Shown: piece after piece, positions 8,130 to 16,690 of the stretch
Layout: every line of letters begins with the position of its first letter
How positions within the stretch are numbered: the stretch's first letter is position 1
Source: Neopusillimonas maritima
GTDB lineage: Bacteria; Pseudomonadota; Gammaproteobacteria; Burkholderiales; Burkholderiaceae_B
Strand: one strand, 5' to 3'
DNA: 64,000 bases
Assembly (NCBI RefSeq): GCF_040930455.2
Contig: NZ_CP170494.1
Program-made: the position numbers and the translations under genes
Notes under the pieces: generated by a model
Database searches by the model: none
What the model was told of the DNA's origin: nothing
The model's input: only the letters and a program-made list of their open reading frames with translations

Positions 8130-8792
8130 ATGAGTGAACAAAATACGCTTCCAAGCTGGTCTCGCGATGAAATTGCCGCGCGCGTGGCGCAAGACATCCC
8201 CGACGGTGCCGTCGTTAACCTGGGTATTGGCCTGCCCACCAAGGTGGCCAACCACCTGCCCAGCGACCGCGAAGTCATTCTGCACAGTGAAAATGGTGTC
8301 ATTGGCATGGGTCCCGCTCCTGCCGAAGGCCAAGAGGACTACGACCTGATCAACGCCGGCAAACAACCCGTTACTCTGCTTCCAGGTGGTTGTTTCTTTC
8401 ATCATGCCGACAGTTTCGGCATGATGCGTGGCGGCCATCTCGATGTATGCGTGCTGGGTGCGTTCCAGGTCTCGGCAACAGGTGATCTTGCAAACTGGAG
8501 TACCGGCGCACCCGATGCCATTCCAGCGGTTGGTGGTGCCATGGACTTGGCAATCGGCGCCAAGAAAACTTATGTCATGACGGAAATGCGCACCAAAAAA
8601 GGGGAGCCCAAGCTAGTGGAAAAATGCAGCTATCCCTTAACCGGCATTGGTTGCGTCAGCCGCATTTATACCGACGTGGCGGTGATCGACCTGGGTGCAG
8701 ACGGCGCTAAGGTAATTGACATCATCGACGGCATGACCTTCGAGCAATTGCAAACGCTTACCGAGGTGAAATTGCAAGACGCACGGAAATAA
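8130..8792 (+). CDS. pcaJ: 3-oxoadipate CoA-transferase subunit B
   Basis: A 220-residue beta subunit with the SENG motif (HSENGVIGMG, near residue 52) whose Glu forms the covalent CoA thioester in this family. The motif INAGKQPVTLLPGG follows. A good AAGGAAA ribosome site precedes the ATG. The gene closes the pcaIJ operon; the next gene is convergent and shares the terminator. Confidence 0.93.
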   Translation: MSEQNTLPSWSRDEIAARVAQDIPDGAVVNLGIGLPTKVANHLPSDREVILHSENGVIGMGPAPAEGQEDYDLINAGKQPVTLLPGGCFFHHADSFGMMRGGHLDVCVLGAFQVSATGDLANWSTGAPDAIPAVGGAMDLAIGAKKTYVMTEMRTKKGEPKLVEKCSYPLTGIGCVSRIYTDVAVIDLGADGAKVIDIIDGMTFEQLQTLTEVKLQDARK

Positions 8793-8807
8793 ATAAAAGC
8801 ACCCGTC

Positions 8808-8844
8808 ACAGGCCGCTACTCAACCAGAGTTGCGGCCTGTTTTC
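8808..8844. terminator. Terminator between pcaJ and pobR
   Basis: A 9-bp stem ACAGGCCGC/GCGGCCTGT (8808-8816 and 8832-8840) with a 15-base loop and a short T run on the + side. It overlaps the last codons of the convergent pobR gene, so the pobR 3' end also encodes the pcaIJ terminator. Confidence 0.7.
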
Positions 8845-9718
8845 TGAATAATTTGGGTGATACGCCCACATGCCGTTTGAAAAACCGGGTGAAATAAGCG
8901 GGGTCACTAAACCCCAATGTATACGACACAACGCTAATCGTCATCGACGTATACACAAGGCTGCGTTTGGCCGCCAGAACCACACGCTGGTGAATCAACG
9001 CTAAAGCCGACTCTCCGGCCCACTGCCGGCACAAAACATTCAAATAAACCGGCGTAATCCCGATTTTCCGCGCATACCGTTCAACCGACCACTGTTCGGG
9101 GTAATGTTCTTCTATAAGCTGATTAAACTGGCGAAAATACTCTCGGCCGCGATCAACCTCCTGTACCTGCCCCAGCCGCCCGCGTACTGTACGCCGGCTT
9201 AGCCACACAAAAATCGTTAGCAACAAAGACTCTAGCAATACATTCCGATGCAAGCCGCTTCTGCGGTATTCCTGGTCGAGCGTGTTAAACGCCAGATCGA
9301 TCACTGCGTCCTCTTGCGCATCAAGAGAGTAAATGCCCGCACCCAATGCACCCACGTCGACATCGCCCAAAAAGCGACCCAGGCGCTCAAGCAACGGGAA
9401 AGCCAGCGTTACCACGTGCCCCTTGGCGTTGGGCGAAAAGCGAAAGCCGTGCACACACATTTGCGGCACCAGCACAACTTGCCCCTGCATCATTTCATGA
9501 TACTGGTCATCAAGACAAACGCGTGCCTCCCCTTCTTTCAGGTAGAGCAATTGCGTTAACCCATGATGTTGATGCAACTTGATTTCCCAGTCGTGCTGGC
9601 GACTGCGATCGGCGATCAACTCGCAATGCACCATGTCGGGTGTGGGCCATTGCTCTCTTTCACCATAAAGCTGATAAACGGGAACACGAGGCGCGGCGGG
9701 AGAGGATAGGTAGGACAT
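8816..9718 (-). CDS. pobR: AraC-type regulator of 4-hydroxybenzoate hydroxylase
   Basis: A 300-residue AraC/XylS-family protein. The N-terminal cupin-like sensing half contains HQHHGLTQLLYLKEGEARV, and the C-terminal double HTH (about 200-296) contains ARKIGITPVYLNVLCRQ and YTLGFSDPAYFTRFFKRHVGVSP. It is divergent from pobA, matching the AraC-type PobR proteins that activate pobA with 4-hydroxybenzoate. I prefer the ATG at 9718 (MSYLSSP); a TTG at 9784 would add 22 residues that look non-conserved. Neither start has a clear ribosome site. Confidence 0.85.
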   Translation of the reverse strand: MSYLSSPAAPRVPVYQLYGEREQWPTPDMVHCELIADRSRQHDWEIKLHQHHGLTQLLYLKEGEARVCLDDQYHEMMQGQVVLVPQMCVHGFRFSPNAKGHVVTLAFPLLERLGRFLGDVDVGALGAGIYSLDAQEDAVIDLAFNTLDQEYRRSGLHRNVLLESLLLTIFVWLSRRTVRGRLGQVQEVDRGREYFRQFNQLIEEHYPEQWSVERYARKIGITPVYLNVLCRQWAGESALALIHQRVVLAAKRSLVYTSMTISVVSYTLGFSDPAYFTRFFKRHVGVSPKLFRKQAATLVE

Positions 9719-10025
9719 AAAGCGACTGCTAACAGAAATAGGGACAAAAGGTCGCCACAGAATACATAAGGCCCTTAAATTCAATAATACAAGGCGCCCT
9801 TTATAAAAATATTGAAAAAACTTAAATTTTCAACGTTTTAGCGTTCAAGAAAGAAAATTTATTTTCCAAAAGTGCAATTATTATACGAAATTATCCATTC
9901 TCAAGCGCCGACTTTCAGCGCAACATTACACCAACGGCCTGTTCCTGCAGCCAATTCGAACATTTGAATCAACGTGGCCCGTAACACGCTTTCCTGCCTG
10001 CGGACTCATGTAAAAGGAGCTTTTA
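9719..10025. promoter_or_regulatory. pobR-pobA divergent control region
   Basis: This 307-bp stretch holds no gene. It is AT-rich from 9780 to 9900 and contains an inverted repeat TTGAAAA (9812-9818) / TTTTCAA (9827-9833) and a second short one around GAAAAT/ATTTTC near 9853-9866. Either could be a PobR site; promoter elements could not be fixed with confidence. Confidence 0.4.
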
Positions 10026-11207
10026 ATGAAAACACAAGTTGCCATTATCGGTGCCGGCCCCTCCGGTTTGTTATTGGGCCAATTGCTGCACCTGCAAGGC
10101 ATCGACACCGTCATATTAGAGCGCCGCTCGCCCGAGTACGTGCTAAGTCGAATTCGCGCCGGTGTTTTGGAGCAAGGTACCGTAAACCTGTTGCGTGAGG
10201 CCAAAGCAAACCATCGCATGGACAAGGAAGGCATGATTCACGAAGGGGTGTTCCTTTCCTTCAATAACCAGCTCAAGCGAATTGATTTCACCAAATATGC
10301 CGATGGTAAAACCGTCATGGTCTATGGGCAAACAGAAGTCACTCACGACCTGATGGACGTTCGCGCCGAAACCGGTGCAGTCAGTATTTACGAAGCCGAA
10401 GACGTTCAATTACATGATTTTTACTCCGACAAACCACGTGTCACGTTCGTCAAAGACGGGGAAAAAGTTGAATTGGAATGCGATTACATTGCCGGTTGCG
10501 ACGGCTTTCACGGCGTATCGCGCCAATCTGTTCCGGAAGACCAGATAAAAACTTATGAACGTGTTTACCCTTTCGGCTGGCTGGGCATCTTGTCTCGCAC
10601 CCCACCGGTAAACGAAGAACTTATTTACGCCAACCATCCCAATGGTTTCGCCCTTTGTAGCCAACGTAACGCCAATTTAAGCCGTTATTATGTGCAGGTT
10701 CCACTGGATGACAAAGTTGAAGACTGGTCCGACGACCGTTTCTGGGAAGAACTGAAAACCCGTATACCAAAAGAGTCAGCCGACGTGCTGGTAACCGGTC
10801 CATCCATTGAAAAAAGCATTGCACCATTACGTAGCTTCGTCGCCGAACCCATGACTTACGGTCGGTTGTTCCTGGTGGGTGATGCCGCTCACATTGTGCC
10901 GCCCACCGGCGCCAAAGGCTTGAACCTGGCAGCCAGTGATGTCTCTACCCTGTACCGTGTCCTGACCAAGGTGTACAAAGAAGGTCGTACCGATCTGGTG
11001 GGTAAATACTCCGAACTGGCGTTACGCCGAATCTGGAAAGCCGAGCGCTTTTCATGGTGGATGACGTCGATGCTGCATCGTTTCAACGACGACGCTTTCG
11101 GCCAACGCATGCAACTGGCTGAATTGGATTATTTCACCAACTCCGATGCGGGCTTGCGTACCATTGCCGAAAACTACGTGGGCCTTCCCTACGAGCCGGT
11201 AGAATAA
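10026..11207 (+). CDS. pobA: 4-hydroxybenzoate 3-monooxygenase
   Basis: A 393-residue class A flavoprotein hydroxylase, the usual length of PobA. It has the FAD Rossmann motif GAGPSG (9-14), the DG motif in AGCDGFHGVSR (about 158-168), and the GD motif FLVGDAAHIVPPTGAKGLN (about 283-301). It uses NADPH and O2 to convert 4-hydroxybenzoate to protocatechuate, the substrate of PcaHG. AAAGGAG stands 7 bases before the ATG. A 40-base palindromic terminator follows. Confidence 0.97.
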   Translation: MKTQVAIIGAGPSGLLLGQLLHLQGIDTVILERRSPEYVLSRIRAGVLEQGTVNLLREAKANHRMDKEGMIHEGVFLSFNNQLKRIDFTKYADGKTVMVYGQTEVTHDLMDVRAETGAVSIYEAEDVQLHDFYSDKPRVTFVKDGEKVELECDYIAGCDGFHGVSRQSVPEDQIKTYERVYPFGWLGILSRTPPVNEELIYANHPNGFALCSQRNANLSRYYVQVPLDDKVEDWSDDRFWEELKTRIPKESADVLVTGPSIEKSIAPLRSFVAEPMTYGRLFLVGDAAHIVPPTGAKGLNLAASDVSTLYRVLTKVYKEGRTDLVGKYSELALRRIWKAERFSWWMTSMLHRFNDDAFGQRMQLAELDYFTNSDAGLRTIAENYVGLPYEPVE

Positions 11208-11221
11208 AAAGCGCCATACAA

Positions 11222-11261
11222 AACCCCCGAAGGCTGGAGATATCTCCAGCCTTCGGGGGTT
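11222..11261. terminator. Bidirectional terminator between pobA and ppa
   Basis: A perfect 40-base palindrome: arms 11222-11241 and 11242-11261 are exact complements with no spacer. AA and TT at the outer ends allow it to end transcription from both pobA (+) and ppa (-). In RNA the central few bases must form the loop. Confidence 0.85.
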
Positions 11262-11302
11262 AGTTAATGCGCCAGGCTCTTTATGGGCCTGATTTCTATG
11301 TT

Positions 11303-11839
11303 TTATTTTGAATCGGCCGTATAGCGCGCCGAACTTTCGATAATTTCTTTGCGTGCGGCCTCGGCACCTTCCCAGCCACGCACTTTCACCCACTTGCCTT
11401 TCTCAAGATCTTTGTAGTGCTCAAAGAAATGCTGAATACGACGCAAGTCTTCTTCCGGCAAGTCTTCCGGTTTTTGAATGTGCCGATACGGCGGGTAGAG
11501 TTTATCAACGGGAACAGCCAATAACTTGGCGTCACCACCCGCTTCGTCGTCCATGTTCAGCACACCAATGGCACGGCAACGAATGACTGCGCCAATTTGA
11601 ATGGGAAACGGGGCAACGACCAGCACATCAACCGGGTCGCCGTCGTCGGAAATGGTTTGCGGAATATAACCATAATTCGCAGGATAATGCATGGCGGTCA
11701 GCATGAAGCGATCAACAAACACCGCACCGCTATCCTTATCGACCTCGTATTTAACCGGGTCGGCATTCATGGGAATTTCAATAATAACGTTGAACTCGTC
11801 AGGCAGGTTCGAACCTGCTGGCACACGATCTAAACTCAT
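11303..11839 (-). CDS. ppa: Inorganic pyrophosphatase, family I
   Basis: A 178-residue soluble family I pyrophosphatase. It has the signature DDGDPVDVLVV (about 65-75) with the metal-binding Asp residues, and KYEVDKDSG and YGYIPQT at the expected places. It hydrolyses pyrophosphate to phosphate in the cytoplasm. AGGTG lies upstream of the ATG. It stands alone between the pobA terminator and hemY. Confidence 0.97.
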   Translation of the reverse strand: MSLDRVPAGSNLPDEFNVIIEIPMNADPVKYEVDKDSGAVFVDRFMLTAMHYPANYGYIPQTISDDGDPVDVLVVAPFPIQIGAVIRCRAIGVLNMDDEAGGDAKLLAVPVDKLYPPYRHIQKPEDLPEEDLRRIQHFFEHYKDLEKGKWVKVRGWEGAEAARKEIIESSARYTADSK

Positions 11840-11900
11840 GTTTTAAACACCTGTGAATCAATGAACAGAAATAAAAATCGAAAGCAAAAAGAATAAAAGC

Positions 11901-13400
11901 TCAAGAGCCACGCCGGGTAGGACGATCGGACGTTTGCGAAAGGTCGACACCCGGAATGGGCGCGCTATCGAAATACTCGTGATAATCAGGGTCTTGCGGG
12001 TTAGGGTCAGGCGTTTTCGCCGACGCGGCGCCAGGATCCGTTGCATTAACAGACTCTTCAGATTCAAGATAATCCGCAGCACTGGCAGCCACCGGCACCT
12101 CGCCGAAAGACGCTGCTTCGGTCGAAGAAGACTCCAGGTCCTGTACATCGATAAGGGTTGGATCACCCCGTGTATCGGCGGCGGGCAATACAGTGCTACC
12201 GGGCAATACCGGCAACACCCCAGCCACTCCTGACGCCAAACGCCAATGTTTCATTGCGTCGGCCTGCCGCCCCAGGCGATCATACAGATTACCAAGCAAA
12301 GCGTGAATGCGAACATCACTGCGAATCGCCATGCTACGCAGCAAATAACGTTCGCCCGAACCCCAGAGCTGGCCGGTAAGGCACAAGTTACCCAGGGCAG
12401 CCAACAAGGCCGAGCTGTCGGGATGACTTTTCAACCAGCCTTCCGCTTTGTTGATTCGACGAGAGACCTGATCAGCGGGGGCTTGGGAATAAGCATTCAG
12501 CAAGCGTGGCTCAAGTTGTTCGTTCAGCGCCGCTTCTAATATTTTGCCCGCCTCATCGGCATGACCCGCTTGCTGTTGAACATGCGCGGCTGCCAACGCT
12601 ATTTCGGGCAAGGTTTTCTCGTCGCCACGTAATTCGCCCCATACCGAGCGGAACCCTTCCGGCCCTGCCGCCCGCAGTCGTTCGGCAACCGACTGCGCAA
12701 TAAGCGGCTGCGCCTTTTGTTTATCAATGGCGCCGCGCCGCAAAAGTTGTCGCGTTAACTCAAAAACCTGATCCGCATTGTTCAATTGCTGATGCGCCTG
12801 CAGCAACAATCGGGTGGCATTCAAATGTTTTGCGCCGGTATCCTGATATGGCTGCAGCAACGTTAACGCTTCCTGAGCGCGATGCTGGTCAAGATACATC
12901 TCTGCCACGGCGGTAGCCCAAGACTCTTTCAGGCGCGAATCCGTACCCACTGCCGAACGGGCTAATGTAAGGGCTTCATCACGGCGCTGCATTTGCCCTT
13001 GTTGATGACATGCCCGGGCCAACGCAAGCCCAGCCAACACCCGCGTATTGGACGACCGTGTACGCCCCAACAAACGCGACAATTCTTGTTCAGCCTGCGG
13101 ATAACGCCCCTCCAGCACATGCAACCAACCGCTTTCAAGCAGTTCATGATCACGCTTGCGGGCACGCAAACCACGCCACTCACGGAAGCGTTCCGGGCTG
13201 GATAACAACCATGACAAACCTCGAAACAGCAGATACAGAACCACAAATGCGGCCAACAACAGTAATGCAAAGAGCGTCAGCGACATTTCAATTCGCCATG
13301 GTTGCGCAATAATGAGAACATTCCCACTATGCTCGCGCAGCACTACGCCCAGCCCTACGGCCAAAGCCAACAGCAATAGCATCCAGAACCAGGCTCTCAT
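11901..13400 (-). CDS. hemY: HemY-like TPR membrane protein of the hem operon
   Basis: A 499-residue protein with two membrane helices at the N-terminus (about 3-20 and 40-62), then the HemY N-terminal domain and tetratricopeptide-like helices, ending in an acidic, disordered tail. This proteobacterial HemY is not the protoporphyrinogen oxidase of Bacillus; its exact role in heme synthesis is unproven. The ATG overlaps the hemX stop (ATGA), so it is translated as part of hemC-hemD-hemX-hemY. Residues past about 410 are low-complexity. Confidence 0.87.
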   Translation of the reverse strand: MRAWFWMLLLLALAVGLGVVLREHSGNVLIIAQPWRIEMSLTLFALLLLAAFVVLYLLFRGLSWLLSSPERFREWRGLRARKRDHELLESGWLHVLEGRYPQAEQELSRLLGRTRSSNTRVLAGLALARACHQQGQMQRRDEALTLARSAVGTDSRLKESWATAVAEMYLDQHRAQEALTLLQPYQDTGAKHLNATRLLLQAHQQLNNADQVFELTRQLLRRGAIDKQKAQPLIAQSVAERLRAAGPEGFRSVWGELRGDEKTLPEIALAAAHVQQQAGHADEAGKILEAALNEQLEPRLLNAYSQAPADQVSRRINKAEGWLKSHPDSSALLAALGNLCLTGQLWGSGERYLLRSMAIRSDVRIHALLGNLYDRLGRQADAMKHWRLASGVAGVLPVLPGSTVLPAADTRGDPTLIDVQDLESSSTEAASFGEVPVAASAADYLESEESVNATDPGAASAKTPDPNPQDPDYHEYFDSAPIPGVDLSQTSDRPTRRGS

Positions 13401-14665
13401 TGTGTCTCCTCGTTCTGATCAGTTGTATCCGTTAAAGTCTGGGCACGCTCATGACGCAGAATTTCGATAGCTTCCAAGGTATTACTTAAGGTGGGAAGCT
13501 TTGTATCGACAGGCGTTTCAATGAGCCGCGTAACCTGACGCACGGCACGTTGAGTAACGGATGACTGGTTATCGTAATAGGTTTCCAGCGCCGTTAGCAC
13601 GGCCTGCAACTCGGAGCGCCAGATCTCAGGTTGACGCATCATTAGGGCCAATTGCGCTGTCATGACTCGTAAACGCAAAGCCTGACGCAATTGCGTTGCC
13701 TGATCAGGTGAAATCAACAACGCCGCCTCGTTATCAACCCGACGAATATCAAAAAACCCGGCCAGATCATGACGAATCACCGACCACGCCTCACGAGACC
13801 AAGTTGCGGTATTGTCCCAGCTGCGTTCCAACCAGGAGGCATTGGGATCTGCATCCGCACCGGCACCCGAAGCTGAATCTGACGCCGCATTGCCCGAAGC
13901 GTTGCCATTCGCGTTTGACGAGGAGGAAATACCGTTCAACCCATTTGCCTGTACCGCCGACTCGGGAACGGCTACATCGGGCACAAGCAATGGCGCCTGC
14001 CCAAGCAAACCATTAAGCTGTTCAAGCTGGCGCGACAACACATTCACATCGATAGTGGCCACTGCGCGCAGACGGTCGATATCGCCGTTCAGTGTTTGTT
14101 GCAATGAAGCCAGCGCCGGACGATTGGCACGCGCCAGGCGCGCCTGTGCCGCTTCCAGCGCCACCAACGAATTAGCCACATTCCCACCGAGCAACAACTG
14201 CTGATTAGCAATGGAAACAAGGTGATCGATATCGTTCAAAAGCAATAAATCGGAACCGCTATCCGTCATGATCTGGAAGGCCTGATCGAGGTCTGAGACC
14301 TGACCTTGCATGGCCGCCAGCGACGACTGCATTTCGCGAACCCGCGCAGCTTGAGCTTGCGTATTACTTTGCGCCTGCCGCGCCAACTCGCCCGCCTGCT
14401 GCGAAGCAGTTGTACTGCGCTGGATTTGAGCCATAAGGTCGCCCAGAAGCTTTTGATGCGTTTGGTGTTGCCACCAAACAAAACCACCCAATGCAACGGC
14501 GACCAGCAAAACCAACACGAACAAACCCGGCCACACCGATTTGCCACTGCGTTTTACTGCTGCAGCGCGCGGCGGTTTACCTGATTGCGTGTCGGGCTTG
14601 GCACCCGCCGACTGCTTGTCATCGTGTTGCTTTTCGTTCTGCGAAGCGTTCTTTGATTCTGTCAT
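13397..14665 (-). CDS. hemX: HemX-like uroporphyrinogen operon membrane protein
   Basis: A 422-residue protein with a charged N-terminus, a single membrane helix (VWPGLFVLVLLVAVALGGFVWW region, about 45-65) and a long helical, Gln/Ala-rich domain typical of HemX. I start it at the ATG at 14665 (MTESKNAS), because the in-frame extension to 14749 overlaps hemD and has no homologous look. HemX is often annotated as a uroporphyrinogen-III methyltransferase, but it lacks the SAM-binding fold of that enzyme. An Asn/Ser/Ala/Gly-rich insert lies near residues 260-290. Confidence 0.85.
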   Translation of the reverse strand: MTESKNASQNEKQHDDKQSAGAKPDTQSGKPPRAAAVKRSGKSVWPGLFVLVLLVAVALGGFVWWQHQTHQKLLGDLMAQIQRSTTASQQAGELARQAQSNTQAQAARVREMQSSLAAMQGQVSDLDQAFQIMTDSGSDLLLLNDIDHLVSIANQQLLLGGNVANSLVALEAAQARLARANRPALASLQQTLNGDIDRLRAVATIDVNVLSRQLEQLNGLLGQAPLLVPDVAVPESAVQANGLNGISSSSNANGNASGNAASDSASGAGADADPNASWLERSWDNTATWSREAWSVIRHDLAGFFDIRRVDNEAALLISPDQATQLRQALRLRVMTAQLALMMRQPEIWRSELQAVLTALETYYDNQSSVTQRAVRQVTRLIETPVDTKLPTLSNTLEAIEILRHERAQTLTDTTDQNEETQ

Positions 14666-14691
14666 GGCTAATATTCTTATTCCGGCCTTTA

Positions 14692-15516
14692 TTAAAGAGT
14701 GGCTGAAAGCATGATGGCCCGAAGCATGGATTCGTCGTCGGGAGCACATAGTTTAACCCCGGGCATGACTTGCGCGTCGGGAATACTGCGTAACTGTGAT
14801 TGTAAACGTGCAGCGACGCGTTCGTGTATGACCACGAAGCGCATGGCTCCCAGTAAGTATGCCAGATCACCGGCTTTCAGATTGGCGCAAAACGCATCGA
14901 CCGCTTCGGCGCTGGTCAACAACACGGTTAATCGCCCACCCTCATGCACGCAATTCTTCAATACCTGTAGTCCGGTGTCAGACCAGTTAACCGGGTGTCT
15001 TTGGTACACGGCATAGCGATCAACCCGAATACCCCGGGAACTTAACTGTTCTGCGAGCCAGTTGCGCCCAGCCTGCCCCCGTACGATGACGGCCTTCGAA
15101 ACCAATGGCAAATCGGGCTCGAGCGTGGCCAGCAAACCTTCTGAATCGAAAGTGTAACCCTCGACCGGCGCCACAACACTGGCTGCACGAAACAAAGGTT
15201 CATTGCGCAAGCGTGCAGCCGTTGAAGGGCCCACCGCCGCCAACATGACCGAACCCAAATCCACCTGGGCGCGGGCACCCGCCATCATCGCCTTTAAACG
15301 CGCGACATAAAAATCGACCGCATTAACACTCACGAAAACCATCAATTGATAGTCATCCGGCCACACAAACGATTCCACATCGTAAGGTAACGCCGACACG
15401 GCCAACACCGGCATATCAAGAACGTTGAATCCTGCCCCTCGCAAACTGGCCGACAGTATCTGGTTACGCCCCGCCGGCCGGGTTAAAACGATGCAGGAAC
15501 GCGGGCGACCAGACAT
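14692..15516 (-). CDS. hemD: Uroporphyrinogen-III synthase
   Basis: A 274-residue HemD-type protein. The family is poorly conserved, but VLTRPAGRNQ at the N-terminus, FVSVNAVDFYV, AAVGPSTAARL and TSAEAVDAF are in the usual order of the two-lobed fold. It closes hydroxymethylbilane with inversion of ring D. It lies 12 bp after hemC and 26 bp before the chosen hemX start, all on the same strand. Confidence 0.9.
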   Translation of the reverse strand: MSGRPRSCIVLTRPAGRNQILSASLRGAGFNVLDMPVLAVSALPYDVESFVWPDDYQLMVFVSVNAVDFYVARLKAMMAGARAQVDLGSVMLAAVGPSTAARLRNEPLFRAASVVAPVEGYTFDSEGLLATLEPDLPLVSKAVIVRGQAGRNWLAEQLSSRGIRVDRYAVYQRHPVNWSDTGLQVLKNCVHEGGRLTVLLTSAEAVDAFCANLKAGDLAYLLGAMRFVVIHERVAARLQSQLRSIPDAQVMPGVKLCAPDDESMLRAIMLSATL

Positions 15517-15528
15517 AAAACGACTCCG

Positions 15529-16491
15529 TCAGGTTTGCGGTGCGGCGTTTCCACCATCAGCCAGTCGGGCAAGAATCGGTTGAGCCCCTTTTGCCATGAG
15601 TTCCCGGGCAACGCTTTCACCCATTTGAAGTGCTTCATGTATCGGCGCAGTACCTGATGCACGAATAACGACCGTCCCATCCGGTTCAGCAACCAAAGCA
15701 TCCAGATGCACGGTGTCACCGTTCAATTCGGCATAAGCCGCCAGTGGAACCTGGCACGAACCGCCCAAAACACGCGATACGGCGCGCTCGGCAACAGAAC
15801 ATGCCGTTGCTTTTGAGCATGCCAGCGGCGCCAGCCATTGGGCCAGATCATGCCGTTCGGCCAAAATTTCGATACCCAAGGTACCTTGCCCTGCCGCCGG
15901 CAGGCTTTCCGAAGGCTCCAGGCAACAACGAATACGTTCATCCAGCTTCAAACGCCGCAAACCCACGGCTGCGAGAATAATCGCCCCGTACTCGCCGCGA
16001 TCGAGCTTGCCCAACCGCGTATCAAGATTGCCTCGCAAAGGCTTAACGGTTAAATGCGGATACGCAGCCCGCACCTGAGACTCGCGTCGTAAGCTGGATG
16101 TACCCACCACCGCGCCGGCAGGCATATCGGCCAGGCTGCCGTACTCATTCGACACAAACGCATCTCGAGGATCATCGCGCTCCAAAATAACCGGAAGCGC
16201 AAAAGGGTCGGTCAGTTCAACCGGCACGTCTTTCAGGGAGTGCACCGCCAAATCGGCACGGCCGTCAAGCAGCGCCGTTTCCAGTTCTTTGACAAACAGG
16301 CCCTTGCCCCCCACTTTCGACAAAGTACGATCAAGAATCTGGTCGCCACGCGTGGTCATTTCCAGCAACGAAATCTCGCACGATGGGTAACGCTGTTGAA
16401 GCAAAGCACGCACATGTTCCGCCTGCCACAACGCCAGGCGACTGGCACGGGTTGCAATAACAAGTTTTTCAGGGGTGTGCATACGACTCAC
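15529..16491 (-). CDS. hemC: Hydroxymethylbilane synthase (porphobilinogen deaminase)
   Basis: A 320-residue HemC with the N-terminal IATRASRLALWQAEHV, the catalytic region SLKDVPVEL near residue 85 and LGGSCQVPLAAYAEL near 245, whose Cys carries the dipyrromethane cofactor. It joins four porphobilinogen molecules. Two starts are possible: a GTG at 16491 that overlaps the stop of the upstream 42-codon ORF (GTGA), or an ATG three codons later at 16482. Coupling favours the GTG, but neither has a strong ribosome site. Confidence 0.95.
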   Translation of the reverse strand: MSRMHTPEKLVIATRASRLALWQAEHVRALLQQRYPSCEISLLEMTTRGDQILDRTLSKVGGKGLFVKELETALLDGRADLAVHSLKDVPVELTDPFALPVILERDDPRDAFVSNEYGSLADMPAGAVVGTSSLRRESQVRAAYPHLTVKPLRGNLDTRLGKLDRGEYGAIILAAVGLRRLKLDERIRCCLEPSESLPAAGQGTLGIEILAERHDLAQWLAPLACSKATACSVAERAVSRVLGGSCQVPLAAYAELNGDTVHLDALVAEPDGTVVIRASGTAPIHEALQMGESVARELMAKGAQPILARLADGGNAAPQT

Positions 16492-16616
16492 GAAATAAAG
16501 TACGAGGAAACCAGCCAGCCCAAAATGCCCAGCACGGCCAAAATTAACAACCCCTGCAACAAGGTAATACCCGGCCCCTTGCCGTCTTTGTCGTTGGGTG
16601 ATTTAAACAGGCCCAT
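16488..16616 (-). CDS. Small membrane protein coupled to hemC (42 aa)
   Basis: A 42-codon ORF with a good GGAAGGAAG ribosome site ending 4 bases before the ATG at 16616. The product begins MGLFKSPNDKDGKGPG, is followed by one hydrophobic helix (about residues 17-38) and ends at ISTOP. Its stop overlaps the GTG start of hemC. A short polar head plus a single helix suggests an inner-membrane peptide. I do not recognise the family; the role is unknown. It could also be a translational leader for hemC. Confidence 0.6.
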   Translation of the reverse strand: MGLFKSPNDKDGKGPGITLLQGLLILAVLGILGWLVSSYFIS

Positions 16617-16643
16617 AGACTTCCTTCCCCTTTCCAATTAACC

Positions 16644-16672
16644 AAAAAGGCCCGCCCTGAGGCGAGCCTTTT
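16644..16672 (-). terminator. Terminator of sucCD
   Basis: An 8-bp stem GGCCCGCC/GGCGAGCC (one G-T pair) with a 4-base loop at 16649-16668, flanked by A and T runs, so that the minus-strand RNA ends in U. It lies 19 bp after the sucD stop and could act in both directions. Confidence 0.75.
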
Positions 16673-16690
16673 ACCAAACTGCCAAACCGA

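Noticed and set aside
13397..14665. HemX as a working uroporphyrinogen-III methyltransferase
   Set aside because: It lacks the SAM-binding methyltransferase fold; that name is a carried-over annotation.
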